In this document: positions 34,535 to 42,907 of the stretch, in pieces
Layout: every line of letters starts with the position of its first letter
Position numbering within the stretch: position 1 is the first letter of the stretch
Assembly (NCBI GenBank): GCA_020850535.1
Contig: JADZEM010000013.1
Location: 120,181-184,180 of the forward strand
DNA: 64,000 nt
Reading direction: 5' to 3'
Source: Chloroflexota bacterium
GTDB taxonomy: Bacteria; Chloroflexota; UBA6077; JACCZL01
The notes under the pieces: generated by a model
Seen by the model: only the letters and a program-made list of their open reading frames with translations
What the model was told of the DNA's origin: nothing
Databases searched by the model: none
Position numbers and translations under genes: made by a program

Positions 34535-34594
34535 CCGCGGTGCGGCGGCCGAGCGCACGCCGCTCGCCCGTCCTCCCCACACCGTTTGTGGATG

Positions 34595-35482
34595 CTACTG
34601 CTGGAAGCCCGACAGCCGCGCCAGCTCGCGGACGGGGATCTCCCCCTCGATCTTCTGCCCGTTGATGACCCAGGTGGGGTACGCCCGCACCCCGGCGGCA
34701 GTGCAGGCGGCGGGCCGGGCATTCTTCCCGCGCGCATCACACTCGACGTAGGGCAGGCGGTCAGCGGCATCCCCGAACATCTTCTTCTGGTTCTGGCAGT
34801 GTGGGCACCAGTACGCGCCGTAGAAGACCGCGCCGCTGGCCGTAAGGTGATCTGCAAGGGCCGTCAGCTCGTCAGTCTCGGGGTTTGAGGCGATGCTGGC
34901 CGCTGCCGGGGCGGCGGCCGGGCCAGCGGCGTAGCCGAGCAGCAAGACGGCTACGGCGAGCGTTGCGCCGAGCAGGGCCGGCGCGAGCCGCCCACCCTGC
35001 CACACCTGAGCGGGGCTGCCCCACGGCCAGAGGGTGCGTACGCCGATGGTCAGCGCCGCCACGTCTGCGACGACGCAGTACGGGCACCAGGTGTTGAGCA
35101 CCAGCCCCTGCAAACCCACGAACAGGATGGCCGCTCCCAGCCCGACGCCGCCGAGCAGGCGCAGCGCCCTCAGCTGCCACGGCGCACGCAGCAGCGCCAC
35201 GAGCGCCACGCTCAGGAAGTAGCCAACGCCGAGCAGGGCCATCGGCAGGCCGAAGACCTTGCCGTAGGCGCTCGCGCGGACGACGTCGCAGTCTGTGCCA
35301 GGGAGGCAGAGCGTGCTGCCGCCGGCCAGATCGACGAGCAAAAGGTATGCGGACACGAGCACGCCGATGGCTGCCGCGCCCAGCATGACGCGGTCCAGCG
35401 TCCAGGTCGGCACGGCGGGCGCAGCGGAGCGGCGGCCGCGTCGCTCGCGGCGTGTCGATCGGTCAAGCGAGGAAGTTGCCAT
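34595..35482 (-). CDS. VKOR-thioredoxin fusion, disulfide-generating membrane protein
   Basis: 295 residues. Residues 30-185 form a VKOR four-to-five-helix module: loop cysteines Cys59 and Cys65 (LCLPGTDC) and the quinone-site CPYC at 133-136, with the conserved serine region VRASAYG. The C-terminal 95 residues form a thioredoxin-like domain facing outside with CPHC at 226-229 and cis-Pro in AYPTW. Together these oxidise exported cysteines and pass electrons to quinone, replacing DsbA/DsbB. VKOR-Trx fusions are known from cyanobacteria and other lineages. Low-complexity lipoproteins with cysteines nearby are possible clients. Confidence 0.92.
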   Translation of the reverse strand: MATSSLDRSTRRERRGRRSAAPAVPTWTLDRVMLGAAAIGVLVSAYLLLVDLAGGSTLCLPGTDCDVVRASAYGKVFGLPMALLGVGYFLSVALVALLRAPWQLRALRLLGGVGLGAAILFVGLQGLVLNTWCPYCVVADVAALTIGVRTLWPWGSPAQVWQGGRLAPALLGATLAVAVLLLGYAAGPAAAPAAASIASNPETDELTALADHLTASGAVFYGAYWCPHCQNQKKMFGDAADRLPYVECDARGKNARPAACTAAGVRAYPTWVINGQKIEGEIPVRELARLSGFQQ

Positions 35483-35668
35483 GAAGCGTGAGCCTTCTCG
35501 GGAACGCCCTCAGGCTGCACGGCAGCCGAGGGGGATGAATCCGAAGGACCGGCATGGGCCGGTGCCGGCGCGCCCGTCGCGCAACGAGGCTGCGCGGCAC
35601 GATCCCATGCACGGGCAGCCCCACCAGCGTGGGACGCCCGGAGCGCACCTGGATCTGGTGCGCGGAGG

Positions 35669-36070
35669 CTACGCTGCCTGCGGTGGGGGCGCGGTGGGCG
35701 GCCAGACCAGCCCGAGCAGCGCGGCCTCCGTGGGCAGCGCGATGTGGGCGGCAAGGGCTGGCTCTGGCAACTGCCAGGGGGCTGCTGACGGGATGCCGGC
35801 CGCCGTTGGCACCACCGACGAGATGGCGGCGGCCGCGGCGCTGGCGGCCAGCAGGTTCGGGGCCGCTGAGTCCGGCGCCTGCTCAGCCGTCTCGCGCGGC
35901 TGCTCCAGGCCCAGGCTGCTGCCCGCGGCCGGCACGGGCAGACGAGATGTTGCCGGCGGGGACATCAGCCCGACGATGCCATCCTCGGCGCACAGGCAGA
36001 CGACCGGCGTGGCCGTCGCCAGACCGATCAGCAGCAACAGGACGGCAAACGTGCGGAGGGTCCGAAACAT
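35669..36070 (-). CDS. Hypothetical secreted Ala/Pro-rich protein
   Basis: 133 residues from ATG 36070 (CAGAGAG upstream). N-terminal signal-like segment FRTLRTFAVLLLLIGLATATPVVCLC; the remainder is rich in Ala, Pro, Leu and Ser without a recognisable domain, apart from a central hydrophobic patch LLAASAAAAAISSVV. It precedes the VKOR-thioredoxin gene on the same strand by 187 bases. The two closely spaced cysteines after the signal could be oxidised by that neighbour. High-GC shadow frames exist opposite, so the gene remains uncertain. Confidence 0.45.
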   Translation of the reverse strand: MFRTLRTFAVLLLLIGLATATPVVCLCAEDGIVGLMSPPATSRLPVPAAGSSLGLEQPRETAEQAPDSAAPNLLAASAAAAAISSVVPTAAGIPSAAPWQLPEPALAAHIALPTEAALLGLVWPPTAPPPQAA

Positions 36071-36504
36071 CGCTCTCTGCTTGCAGGGTAGCCAGCCGTA
36101 CGCCGCGCCGGCAACCATTCAGGATGCCGCGCGCTCCACTCTCTACAACGTGACGGGGGGACCTGCGCAGGGCGATTGCACATTGGGCGGGTCGTGCACT
36201 GTCGTCGGGGCTTGAAAGCCCCGCCTACTATCCTGCAGTCGCTTCGCGACGCTCCAGTCTCGCCTGTTGCTGCTGTTCCCGGCGTCCGTCGCGCAGCGAC
36301 GGCATGACTGTAGGCGGGGGTTTCAACCCCCGCCTGCGCGTCTCGCCATGTTATGGGAACACCAACAAACATGCAATTGCCCTGGGGACCTGCGCGCCGA
36401 GGTTGGCGGGCCGCCGCCGGCAAAACTATGATCGCGCATGGAGCGGCGGACGGGTTCGATGCTGGTAGGGCGTTGTACCCTGGCGGCCGCCTGGAGGATC
36501 GCTG
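36071..36504. other. 434-base gap carrying a mobile element and the adh promoter
   Basis: Half of it is the element at 36169-36383 with its target duplications. The remaining 110 bases before the alcohol dehydrogenase gene hold its ribosome-binding site (GGAGG) and presumably its promoter. No gene seen. Confidence 0.6.
36157..36395 (+). mobile_element. MITE-like element copy 1 with 12-base target duplication
   Basis: The element is 36169-36383 (215 bases). Its ends are inverted repeats: AGGGCGATTGCA on the left and, read on the opposite strand, AGGGCAATTGCA on the right (11 of 12 identical). It is flanked by exact direct copies of GGGGACCTGCGC (36157-36168 and 36384-36395), the mark of a transposition target duplication. 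Inside are two hairpins, CGGGGCTTGAAAGCCCCG and GGCGGGGG-TTTC-AACCCCCGCC (spacing approximate), and two GTCGC-GCGAC arms. No coding capacity, so it must be moved by a transposase elsewhere. Copies 2 and 3 lie at 53567 and 63829. Confidence 0.8.
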
Positions 36505-37614
36505 ATGGCTGACACCGGACGGCTGGTCGCGTTTTATGGCGCGGGCGAGCCGATGCGTATCGAGGAGTACCCGGTTCCCGAGCCGGAGCCGGGCGCAATC
36601 GTCGTGCGGACGACGCTGGCGAACATCTGCGGGTCAGACCTGCACGTCTGGCGCGGGGACCAGGATCTCAAGAAGATGGGCCGCGCGCTGCCTCGTCACC
36701 TCGGCCACGAGCAGTGCGGACAGGTGCATGCGCTCGGGGAGGGCGTCACGACGGACTCAGCCGGCGCGCCGCTGGCCATCGGCGACCGGGTCATCTTCCG
36801 CTACGCCTTCGCCTGCGGGCGCTGCCGGGCCTGCTTGATCGGCACGTCCCGCTGCTGCCCGAACCAGATGCGGCACACGGCCACGCCCTGCAACGTCTGG
36901 CCGTACTTCAAGGGTGCCTGGGGAGATTACAGCTACCTGCCGGCCGGGCACGTTGTGCTGAAGGTGCCGGACGTCCTGACGGATGGTATGGTGGCCGGGA
37001 TCAACTGCGCCTTCGCCACGGTGATGTGCGGCGTGGACGTGGCCAACATCGCGCTGGGTGAGACAGTCGTGGTGCAGGGGGCCGGCGGCCTCGGGATCTT
37101 CGCCACGGCAGCAGCGCGCGAGCTGGGGGCGGGCAAGGTCATCGTGGTGGACGGCATCCAGGAGCGGCTCGACCTGGCGGCGGCGTTCGGGGCCGACGAG
37201 CTGATCGACCTGCGCGCGCTGAAGACTCCGGAGCAGCGTGTCCAGCGCGTCCGCGAGCTGACGGACGGCTGGGGCGCGGATGTGGTGGTCGAAGTGGCCG
37301 GCGTCATCGGCGCGATGAACGAGGCGCTCCAGATGCTCGGCAACGGCGGGCGGCTGGTGGAGATCGGCAACATCGTGGCCGGCACCAGCTTCGACCTTGC
37401 CCCCACCACGCTGAACCAGCGGAACGTCAGCATCCTCGGCGTCGGTTACTACGAGGCGGCGCACTTGCAGCGGTCGCTCGACCTGATGCTGCGGCGGCGG
37501 GAGCAGTACCCGTTCCACAAGATCGTCTCGGACATCTTCCCGCTGGAAGAGGTCGAGAACGTGCTGGCCGAGCAGAACAAGGGGCACATCACGCGGGCGG
37601 CCCTCAAGCCGTAG
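36505..37614 (+). CDS. Zinc-dependent medium-chain alcohol dehydrogenase family protein
   Basis: 369 residues. Catalytic zinc ligands Cys42 (NICGSD), His68-Glu69 (GHEQCGQV) and a later site; structural zinc cysteines Cys104, Cys107, Cys110 and Cys118 (CGRCRAC, CCPN). NAD(P)-binding turn VQGAGGLGIFA in the Rossmann domain, followed by VIVVDG, whose aspartate favours NAD. ADVVVEVAG and HITRAALKP close the protein. Resembles threonine/sorbitol/glutathione-independent dehydrogenases with unusual N-terminal LHVWRGDQD; substrate unknown. Single gene; GGAGG precedes ATG. Ends at a cluster of repeats and hairpins. Confidence 0.9.
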   Translation: MADTGRLVAFYGAGEPMRIEEYPVPEPEPGAIVVRTTLANICGSDLHVWRGDQDLKKMGRALPRHLGHEQCGQVHALGEGVTTDSAGAPLAIGDRVIFRYAFACGRCRACLIGTSRCCPNQMRHTATPCNVWPYFKGAWGDYSYLPAGHVVLKVPDVLTDGMVAGINCAFATVMCGVDVANIALGETVVVQGAGGLGIFATAAARELGAGKVIVVDGIQERLDLAAAFGADELIDLRALKTPEQRVQRVRELTDGWGADVVVEVAGVIGAMNEALQMLGNGGRLVEIGNIVAGTSFDLAPTTLNQRNVSILGVGYYEAAHLQRSLDLMLRRREQYPFHKIVSDIFPLEEVENVLAEQNKGHITRAALKP

Positions 37615-37624
37615 CCCGTATCGA

Positions 37625-37663
37625 GCGTTGCCTGGACGCGTTGCCTGGACGCGTTGCCTGGAC
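37625..37663. repeat. Three exact 13-base tandem repeats
   Basis: GCGTTGCCTGGAC three times in succession, 11 bases after the alcohol dehydrogenase stop, followed by a partial GC. Non-coding. Confidence 0.95.
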
Positions 37664-37669
37664 GCTTTC

Positions 37670-37701
37670 ATGAACGCCGCCATCGTCCGCGCGGCGTTCA
37701 T
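37670..37701. terminator. Hairpin between convergent genes
   Basis: ATGAACGCCGC and its exact complement GCGGCGTTCAT around a ten-base loop. Lies between the alcohol dehydrogenase and the cupin gene, likely ending transcription from the left. Confidence 0.6.
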
Positions 37702-37725
37702 CCGGGCGAAGCGGGTCCGCCTGGA

Positions 37726-37744
37726 GTAGTGGTCGAACCACTAC
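37726..37744. terminator. Compact hairpin over the cupin stop codon
   Basis: GTAGTGGT, loop CGA, ACCACTAC: an eight-base stem whose right arm includes the cupin stop codon at 37741-37743. It probably stops transcription of one or both convergent genes. Confidence 0.5.
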
Positions 37745-38226
37745 CGCATGTCCCACTCGGGCGGGCCGTCCTGCTGGTACCCGCACTGCTCGCACTCGTG
37801 GTAGACGTGGACGCCCGGCGGCATCGCTACGGCCAGCCGCAGCGTCATCTCGTCGCCCACCGCGCGGATGTGGTGGACCGTCCCCCGTGGCACCCACACG
37901 ATGTCGCCTTTCTGGGCCTTGACCACCGTGCCGCCCGTGAACTCCCACTCGAGCTGGCCGGCCATCACGACCCACCACTCGTCAAAGTCGCGGTGCCAGT
38001 GCGGGCGGTTACCACTGCCCGGGTTCGTGGCGATGAGCGTGACGAGGTTGCGCTCGTCGGCAATCACCAGTTGCGCCCACGGCGCAGCCCCACGCTTCGC
38101 GACGATGTCGTCGACGCGGGTGTGGAAGATGTTCGGCCAGGTTGCGTTCACCACGCGCGGCGGGATCGGGCCGTCCGTCACCACGTCGGCGATGTTGAGC
38201 GCCGGTGACGCCTGCGAATCAGTCAT
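37741..38226 (-). CDS. Cupin-domain metalloenzyme
   Basis: 161 residues with one cupin barrel. Metal-binding residues visible: His76, His78 and Glu83 (RPHWHRDFDEWW) and His118 (PRGTVHH). The C-terminal HECEQCG motif places two cysteines that could bind another metal. Cupins of this pattern include dioxygenases and decarboxylases acting on small aromatic acids such as 3-hydroxyanthranilate; the DFDEWW segment and the C-terminal Cys pair are reminiscent of that class but a firm substrate is not possible. Monocistronic on the minus strand. Confidence 0.82.
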   Translation of the reverse strand: MTDSQASPALNIADVVTDGPIPPRVVNATWPNIFHTRVDDIVAKRGAAPWAQLVIADERNLVTLIATNPGSGNRPHWHRDFDEWWVVMAGQLEWEFTGGTVVKAQKGDIVWVPRGTVHHIRAVGDEMTLRLAVAMPPGVHVYHECEQCGYQQDGPPEWDMR

Positions 38227-38354
38227 GTCGGAGTACCCCTGCGTCGTCCGTTTTGGATGGAGGGACTGTACCGTACTGGCCCAGCGCGGATGACCCGGCG
38301 CAGCGCGGATGCCCGGCCGCCGGTCCGCGCCACGCTGCCAGACGCCAGCGTTCG

Positions 38355-39920
38355 CTAGCGGGTGGCCTTCTCGATCAACGGCTTGGCCTCGTCGATGGGG
38401 CGCACCAGCCCGATCTTCCCGGGCGCTTCCCGGTCGAAGCGGCCGGCCGTCGGGATGCCGATTAACTCGCCGGCGGCGTTGATGGCCGTGCCGCCGGAGT
38501 TCCCCCGGTTGATCTCGGTGTCCGTCTTGATGAACGAGCCTGGATCGTCCGAGAACCGCGCGATGCCGGAGTGGATGCCCCGGGTGACGGTCAGGCTGGA
38601 GCCGCCCAGGCCCGGGAAGCCGATGATGATGATCGTGTCGCCGATCTGGACGCTCTGCGAGCTGCCAATCGGGATCGGGTTGAGCCCGAGGTTGCCGGGC
38701 AGCGGCGAACCATCTGACATCGCGGTGAGCTGAATGATGGCCAGGTCGAGCTTCGCATCAAACTCAGACACGCGGGCACGGTACTTCGGAGCGGCGGCGT
38801 CGCCCTCGTTCGGCGGCACCGCGATGATGACGTTCTGCCCGTTGTTGATGAGCTTTCCGGCATCGTCGCTGACCACATGGTAGTTGGTCAGGATGTGGCC
38901 CTTCGGGGTGAGGATCGAGCCCGAGCCGGTGCTGGCCGAGCTTGGCCCGGTCGGCACGATCACCCGCACCGAGGCGTTGAGCGCCCGCACGAAGTTGGGG
39001 TCTCGGCCCCCTGGTGGCTTGGCGACCTCCGTGGGCTTCGCTGGCGGCTCTGTGGGTTTGGGCGCAGCCGTGGGCTTGGCAGGCGGCTCGGTGGGCTTCG
39101 GCGCAGCCGTGGCCGTGGCGGGCGCGCTCGTCGGCTTCGTTGCGATGGTGGCTGTCGCAGCAACGGCCACCGGGCGCGAGGTCGGCGTGGGCGTCGCCCT
39201 ACTCTCGCGGCTGTTCGCCACCCAGTTCAGGGCCAGCACCCCGACCCCGAGGAATGCTACGACCAGGATGGCGATGGCGCCGCCGACGATCAGGCCGGTG
39301 TTGCTCCCGCCGCTGGCCGGGGCCGGGCGCGCCCCGTACGCGCCCGCTGCGAGGCCGCCACCGGGGCCAACCTGGGGTCCCACCTGGGGGCCAACCTGGG
39401 GTCCCACCTGGGGGCCAGCACCCGGGCCGCCGAAGGGCGATCCGCCCGGCCCCCCGGCTGCCCCGCCGCCGTACGGCCCTGGCTGGCCGCCGGGGCTGCC
39501 GTAGGGGCCGCCTGCCCCGACACCACCGCCGTAGGCCGGGCCGGAGGCCGGGCCGCGGCCGGCTGCGCCAGACGGGCCGGCCGCCGGGCCTGCGTACGGG
39601 GCCATCGGGCTGGTCGGCCCGGTGGTGCTCGTGTCGCCGGTCACCTCAACGTGCAGGTCCGTGACGCCGATGCGAACGTGCGTGCCGGCCGGGATCGATT
39701 CGGGGCCGGACCCGACGCGCCGCCCCCCGATGAACGTCCCGTTCTGACTGCCCAGATCGCGCAGGAACGCGCCACGATCCGAGATCCAGATGACGAGATG
39801 CTGACGCGAGACGTTCGGGTCTGGCAGGACGACGTCGTTTTCAGGCGCGCGCCCGATCCGCAGGCCCTGTTGCGGCACCTGATACTGCATCCCGTTGACG
39901 ATGACGACCGCCTGGATCAT
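38355..39920 (-). CDS. Membrane FHA-domain trypsin-like (HtrA-type) serine protease
   Basis: 521 residues. FHA domain about 18-92 (LRIGRAPENDVVLPDPNVSRQHLVIWI, LGSQNGTFI) faces the cytoplasm. A Gly/Pro-rich spacer with four near-exact GPQV repeats (about 168-186) leads to a membrane helix about 209-233, then a Pro/Thr/Lys spacer with PTEPPAK repeats. The trypsin-like domain begins about 310: His348 (ILTNYHVV), Asp392 (KLDLAIIQL), Ser476 (NRGNSGGTAI). No PDZ domain. A phosphothreonine-reading head on the inside and protease outside suggests a kinase-linked transmembrane signalling role. Confidence 0.92.
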   Translation of the reverse strand: MIQAVVIVNGMQYQVPQQGLRIGRAPENDVVLPDPNVSRQHLVIWISDRGAFLRDLGSQNGTFIGGRRVGSGPESIPAGTHVRIGVTDLHVEVTGDTSTTGPTSPMAPYAGPAAGPSGAAGRGPASGPAYGGGVGAGGPYGSPGGQPGPYGGGAAGGPGGSPFGGPGAGPQVGPQVGPQVGPQVGPGGGLAAGAYGARPAPASGGSNTGLIVGGAIAILVVAFLGVGVLALNWVANSRESRATPTPTSRPVAVAATATIATKPTSAPATATAAPKPTEPPAKPTAAPKPTEPPAKPTEVAKPPGGRDPNFVRALNASVRVIVPTGPSSASTGSGSILTPKGHILTNYHVVSDDAGKLINNGQNVIIAVPPNEGDAAAPKYRARVSEFDAKLDLAIIQLTAMSDGSPLPGNLGLNPIPIGSSQSVQIGDTIIIIGFPGLGGSSLTVTRGIHSGIARFSDDPGSFIKTDTEINRGNSGGTAINAAGELIGIPTAGRFDREAPGKIGLVRPIDEAKPLIEKATR

Positions 39921-40160
39921 CGTCGTGTTGCCCCGGTCAGGATCGCATGCGCCAGCGCCATTGGTCGTCCCCTGTAGCAGAGCCGCGTGACACCACGGCT
40001 CCAGCCTGCGTATGACTCCGCTGCCCTCATCGGCCGCCCCGTGAGCCGCGCACAGATGATAGCGTCGAGGCGCAGGTTGTCGTGCAAGATGAACCCACGA
40101 TGACGCCCTGGTGTGTCATACGGGCCGGACAGTGGCATCTCGCAGGGGCGGAGTGTACTC

Positions 40161-40187
40161 GGATGCCCTTGAGGGACCAGGGCATCC
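40161..40187. promoter_or_regulatory. Hairpin upstream of FHA-protease and hicAB
   Basis: GGATGCCCT pairs with AGGGCATCC around a nine-base loop. It sits in the divergent gap 39921-40327, 30 bases before the hicAB -35 box. It could be a terminator for transcription entering from either side or a protein site. The rest of that gap shows no gene. Confidence 0.45.
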
Positions 40188-40215
40188 CTGGATTCAGACT
40201 ACTTGAGGAACGCTA

Positions 40216-40249
40216 TTGACCCCTGTAGATAGTACCGCATACAGTACTA
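40216..40249 (+). promoter_or_regulatory. hicAB promoter with overlapping palindromic operator
   Basis: A -35 box TTGACC (40216-40221) and -10 box TACAGT (40240-40245) are 18 bases apart. Inverted repeat TAGTAC-N8-GTACTA (40230-40235 and 40244-40249) overlaps the -10 box, placing an operator exactly where HicB or HicAB would repress. Confidence 0.6.
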
Positions 40250-40327
40250 AGAGAGGGCAAGCTTGACCCAGCGAGCAGACTCGTTGCGCGCATTCGTGCC
40301 CGTCCACCTACGGCGCTCTTTCGGGAC

Positions 40328-40498
40328 GTGCGGCGACTTCTGCTGGATTTCGGTTGGCAGGAAGCGAGGCAGGAAGGGAGCCACGTGAGCTTCACCAAGG
40401 CTGGTGAGGGCACGATCACCGTACCCATTCTGGACGGTCGCCGTGTAAAGCGCGTCTACCTTGGCATGATTTGTGAACGTCTCGGATTGGACGGTTGA
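40328..40498 (+). CDS. hicA: HicA-like mRNA interferase toxin
   Basis: 56 residues from GTG 40328: RRLLLDFGWQEARQEGSH, VSFTKAGEGTITVPI, RVKRVYLGMICERLGL. This is the HicA double-stranded-RNA-binding fold, with the catalytic histidine in EGSHV. Homologous sequence continues in frame upstream (ASRLVARIRARPPTALFRDV to about 40265), but no ATG, GTG or TTG occurs there before a stop at 40226, so either the toxin begins at the poor GTG or its proper start is lost. Lies two bases before hicB. It was too short for ordinary calling. Confidence 0.7.
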   Translation: MRRLLLDFGWQEARQEGSHVSFTKAGEGTITVPILDGRRVKRVYLGMICERLGLDG

Positions 40499-40499
40499 G

Positions 40500-41000
40500 A
40501 TGACGGTCGAAACTCGTCGCCCGCTCGAAGAGTACCTGGCTCTGGATTACCCATTTGAGGTGCTCGCCGATCCAGAGGGGGGCTACGTGATTCGATTCCC
40601 CGATCTCCCTGGCTGCATGTCACAGGTTGAGACGTTGGACGAACTGCCCCGGGTGGTGGACGAAGTACGCAGTTTGTGGATCGAAACGGAGTATGAACTC
40701 GGCAATCATATTCCGCTGCCTACCTATCCGGAGGAGTACAGCGGCAAGTTCAACGTGCGCATCTCAAGAACCCTTCATCGCAGTCTGGCCGATGCGGCGA
40801 AGCGCAACAGTGTCAGCCTCAACCACTACGTATCAGAGCTACTAGCTCGGGGTGATGCCCAGGCGCGCCTTGAGCATGCGCTTCAGGGGCTGAGGGGCGA
40901 CATGGTCGGGCCTGGACGGAGTGTCCAGGGGCCGCGAGGTACGGCAGCATCAGGTGCGAAGGCGCGTGCTCCACGAAAGTCGTCTGGCCGATCCACCTGA
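40500..41000 (+). CDS. hicB: HicB antitoxin
   Basis: 166 residues; ATG 40500 two bases after hicA. Residues about 15-75 form the truncated RNase H-like HicB fold (YPFEVLADPEGGYVIRFPDLPGCMSQVETLDELPRVVDEV). Residues 88-120 form a ribbon-helix-helix DNA-binding domain (FNVRISRTLHRSLADAAKRNSVSLNHYVSELL). The C-terminal 35 residues are basic and disordered. It neutralises HicA and likely represses the promoter at 40216 through its palindrome. Confidence 0.9.
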   Translation: MTVETRRPLEEYLALDYPFEVLADPEGGYVIRFPDLPGCMSQVETLDELPRVVDEVRSLWIETEYELGNHIPLPTYPEEYSGKFNVRISRTLHRSLADAAKRNSVSLNHYVSELLARGDAQARLEHALQGLRGDMVGPGRSVQGPRGTAASGAKARAPRKSSGRST

Positions 41001-41106
41001 GGCATATCAGGATCACGCTCCTGCAAACATGGCGTGAGTCGACTGGCCGGCGTTGTCTGCCTCGTTGCGTTTCACAACACGGTAGCGCGCCGCTCTGGAC
41101 CTGCGC

Positions 41107-42849
41107 TCAGATGATGGGAGCGGGGCCGTCCAGCAGCGCCAGCCGGTGCCGGCCGGCTGCTTCTGACTGCTCCAGGTGGCACTGGGCCCAGGTCAGAATC
41201 TCCGGCTCCTGGCTGAACAGGATCACTTGCCGGTCTTTGGCCACCTTCAGCAGCAGATCCAGCACCGCCAGCGTCCGCTCGGTGTCGAAGTGGGGAGTGG
41301 GGTCGTCGAGGATCAGCGGGCAGAGCTCGCCGTGCCGGGTCAGCTGATCCGCCAGCGCGATGCGGAGCAGCAGGTAGATCTGTTCGGCGGTCCCGTGCGA
41401 GAGCAGCCCGGCGTCTCGCCAGATGCCATTCTCGGCGCGGACGCCGACAGCCAGCGAGGCCGGATCGACAATCGCCTCGGTGTAGCGGCCGGCCGTGACC
41501 AGCGGCAGCCAGGCGGTCACCTGCTCCGCGAGGCGCGGCGCGATGCTCCGGTGGACACGCTCCTGCGCCCGCAGCAGGAACGAGCGCGTCAGCTCCAGGG
41601 TGTGGTCGAGGGCGTCGATGCGCGCCAGCTCAGCCTCGGCCGTCGCCAACTGCTCCTCGGCCTCGGCAACAATCGTCAGGTTCCGCTTGCGCTCGGCGAT
41701 CTGCGTCCGCAGCTCCGTCGCCGCCTTCGTCGCCGTCTCATAGGATCGCATGGCCGCCGTCTCGGCCTCGAAGGCTGCGCGAATCCGGGCCTCGCGGTCT
41801 GCTGAGACGGCCATCTCCGCCGAGCGCAGATCGTCCAGCGCGGCGGCCATCGTCTCCTCGTCGCGCCGGCCGACGCCCAGCACGGTCATCCCCAGGCCGA
41901 TCAGCACCATCGCGCCGCCGGCGAACGGCTGGAGCACCACGCCGACGCCGATGCCCAGCACGGCCAGGATCAGGCCGGCCATCACCAGCCGCTGGGAGAC
42001 CTTCCGGGCTGAGGCGGCGGCCACCCGTCGCTGGGCCTCTTCGGCGCGCTCCTGCAGCACCCGTGAGGGTGGTGAGGCCTCCACTTTGGCCCTGGCGATC
42101 TGGGTCCGGTCGAGCACGGCCCGCGCGGCGGACTCTGCGAGATCCCGTCCGTGCAGGCGCGACTGCAGCTCGGCGAACGCTTCGTGGTCGGCGCGGGCCG
42201 TCTGGAGCACCTCATGCGCGCGGTCGACGGCCACGGTGGCCCGGCGGCGCGGCCCCACGGCTGCCCGATGGCTCGCGCCCACCTGCTCCTTGCGGAACTG
42301 GTCGATCCGCTCCAGGGCCACCGCAGCCGTCTCGTCAGCGCCGCCCGTGGCCGCGCCTCGCTGCAGATGATCCTGGATCAGCCGTCCGTTCTGGCGCACC
42401 AGCAGCAGATCGCCCTGGCGCACGCAGGCGACCGCCAGGAACGTGCGTCGGTCCAACCCGAGCCAGCGAGCGCCGTCTGGGGCGTCGTTGCCGATGGTGA
42501 TCTCGTCGGCGCAGCTGCGGCCCAGGCCCACGTCGATGGCGGTGCAGTTGGTCAGCTCGCGCAGGTCGTAGCGCAGCTCGATGGTCCGCTCGTCTTCCAG
42601 CCGGATCCGCGTGCCGGCTTCCCATTGCGCGCCGTCCCACGGCTCGTGTCGGGCGCGCATCTCGCGCTCTTCGCGGCTGGGCTGCCCCGCGCCGCGCCGC
42701 CGGCCGCACAACCCGAAGTAGAGGGCTGCGTGCCACGTTGACTTGCCGGCCTCGTTCGGCCCCCAGATGACGCTCATGCCGGGCGCGAGATCCAGCCGCT
42801 CGCCGACGAACGGCCCGAATGCACGTGCGAAAACTGATTCGATCCTCAC
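41107..42849 (-). CDS. YhaN-like AAA ATPase (SbcC-type) with internal membrane helices
   Basis: 580 residues. N-terminal Walker A WGPNEAGKSTWH (about 29-40) and C-terminal signature/Walker B region (LSHGTAEQIYLLLRIALADQ, PLILDDPTPHFDTERT) form one split ABC-type head. Coiled coils surround a central pair of hydrophobic segments at about 288-306 and 309-326, where SbcC/Rad50 would have a zinc hook; no CxxC is present. This layout is that of Bacillus YhaN-type proteins. With the YhaO-like nuclease upstream it should form a membrane-attached DNA end-processing complex. Much shorter than SbcC (about 1000). Confidence 0.85.
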   Translation of the reverse strand: MRIESVFARAFGPFVGERLDLAPGMSVIWGPNEAGKSTWHAALYFGLCGRRRGAGQPSREEREMRARHEPWDGAQWEAGTRIRLEDERTIELRYDLRELTNCTAIDVGLGRSCADEITIGNDAPDGARWLGLDRRTFLAVACVRQGDLLLVRQNGRLIQDHLQRGAATGGADETAAVALERIDQFRKEQVGASHRAAVGPRRRATVAVDRAHEVLQTARADHEAFAELQSRLHGRDLAESAARAVLDRTQIARAKVEASPPSRVLQERAEEAQRRVAAASARKVSQRLVMAGLILAVLGIGVGVVLQPFAGGAMVLIGLGMTVLGVGRRDEETMAAALDDLRSAEMAVSADREARIRAAFEAETAAMRSYETATKAATELRTQIAERKRNLTIVAEAEEQLATAEAELARIDALDHTLELTRSFLLRAQERVHRSIAPRLAEQVTAWLPLVTAGRYTEAIVDPASLAVGVRAENGIWRDAGLLSHGTAEQIYLLLRIALADQLTRHGELCPLILDDPTPHFDTERTLAVLDLLLKVAKDRQVILFSQEPEILTWAQCHLEQSEAAGRHRLALLDGPAPII

Positions 42850-42907
42850 GGCTGCGCCCGCCGTCGCTGCCCGGCTGGCCGTCGCTGCCCGGCTGGCCGT
42901 GTCCCGG

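Noticed and set aside
39917..40138. 73-residue minus-strand frame overlapping the FHA-protease start
   Set aside because: No ribosome-binding site, no domain character and it lies in the promoter region and hairpin zone between divergent genes.
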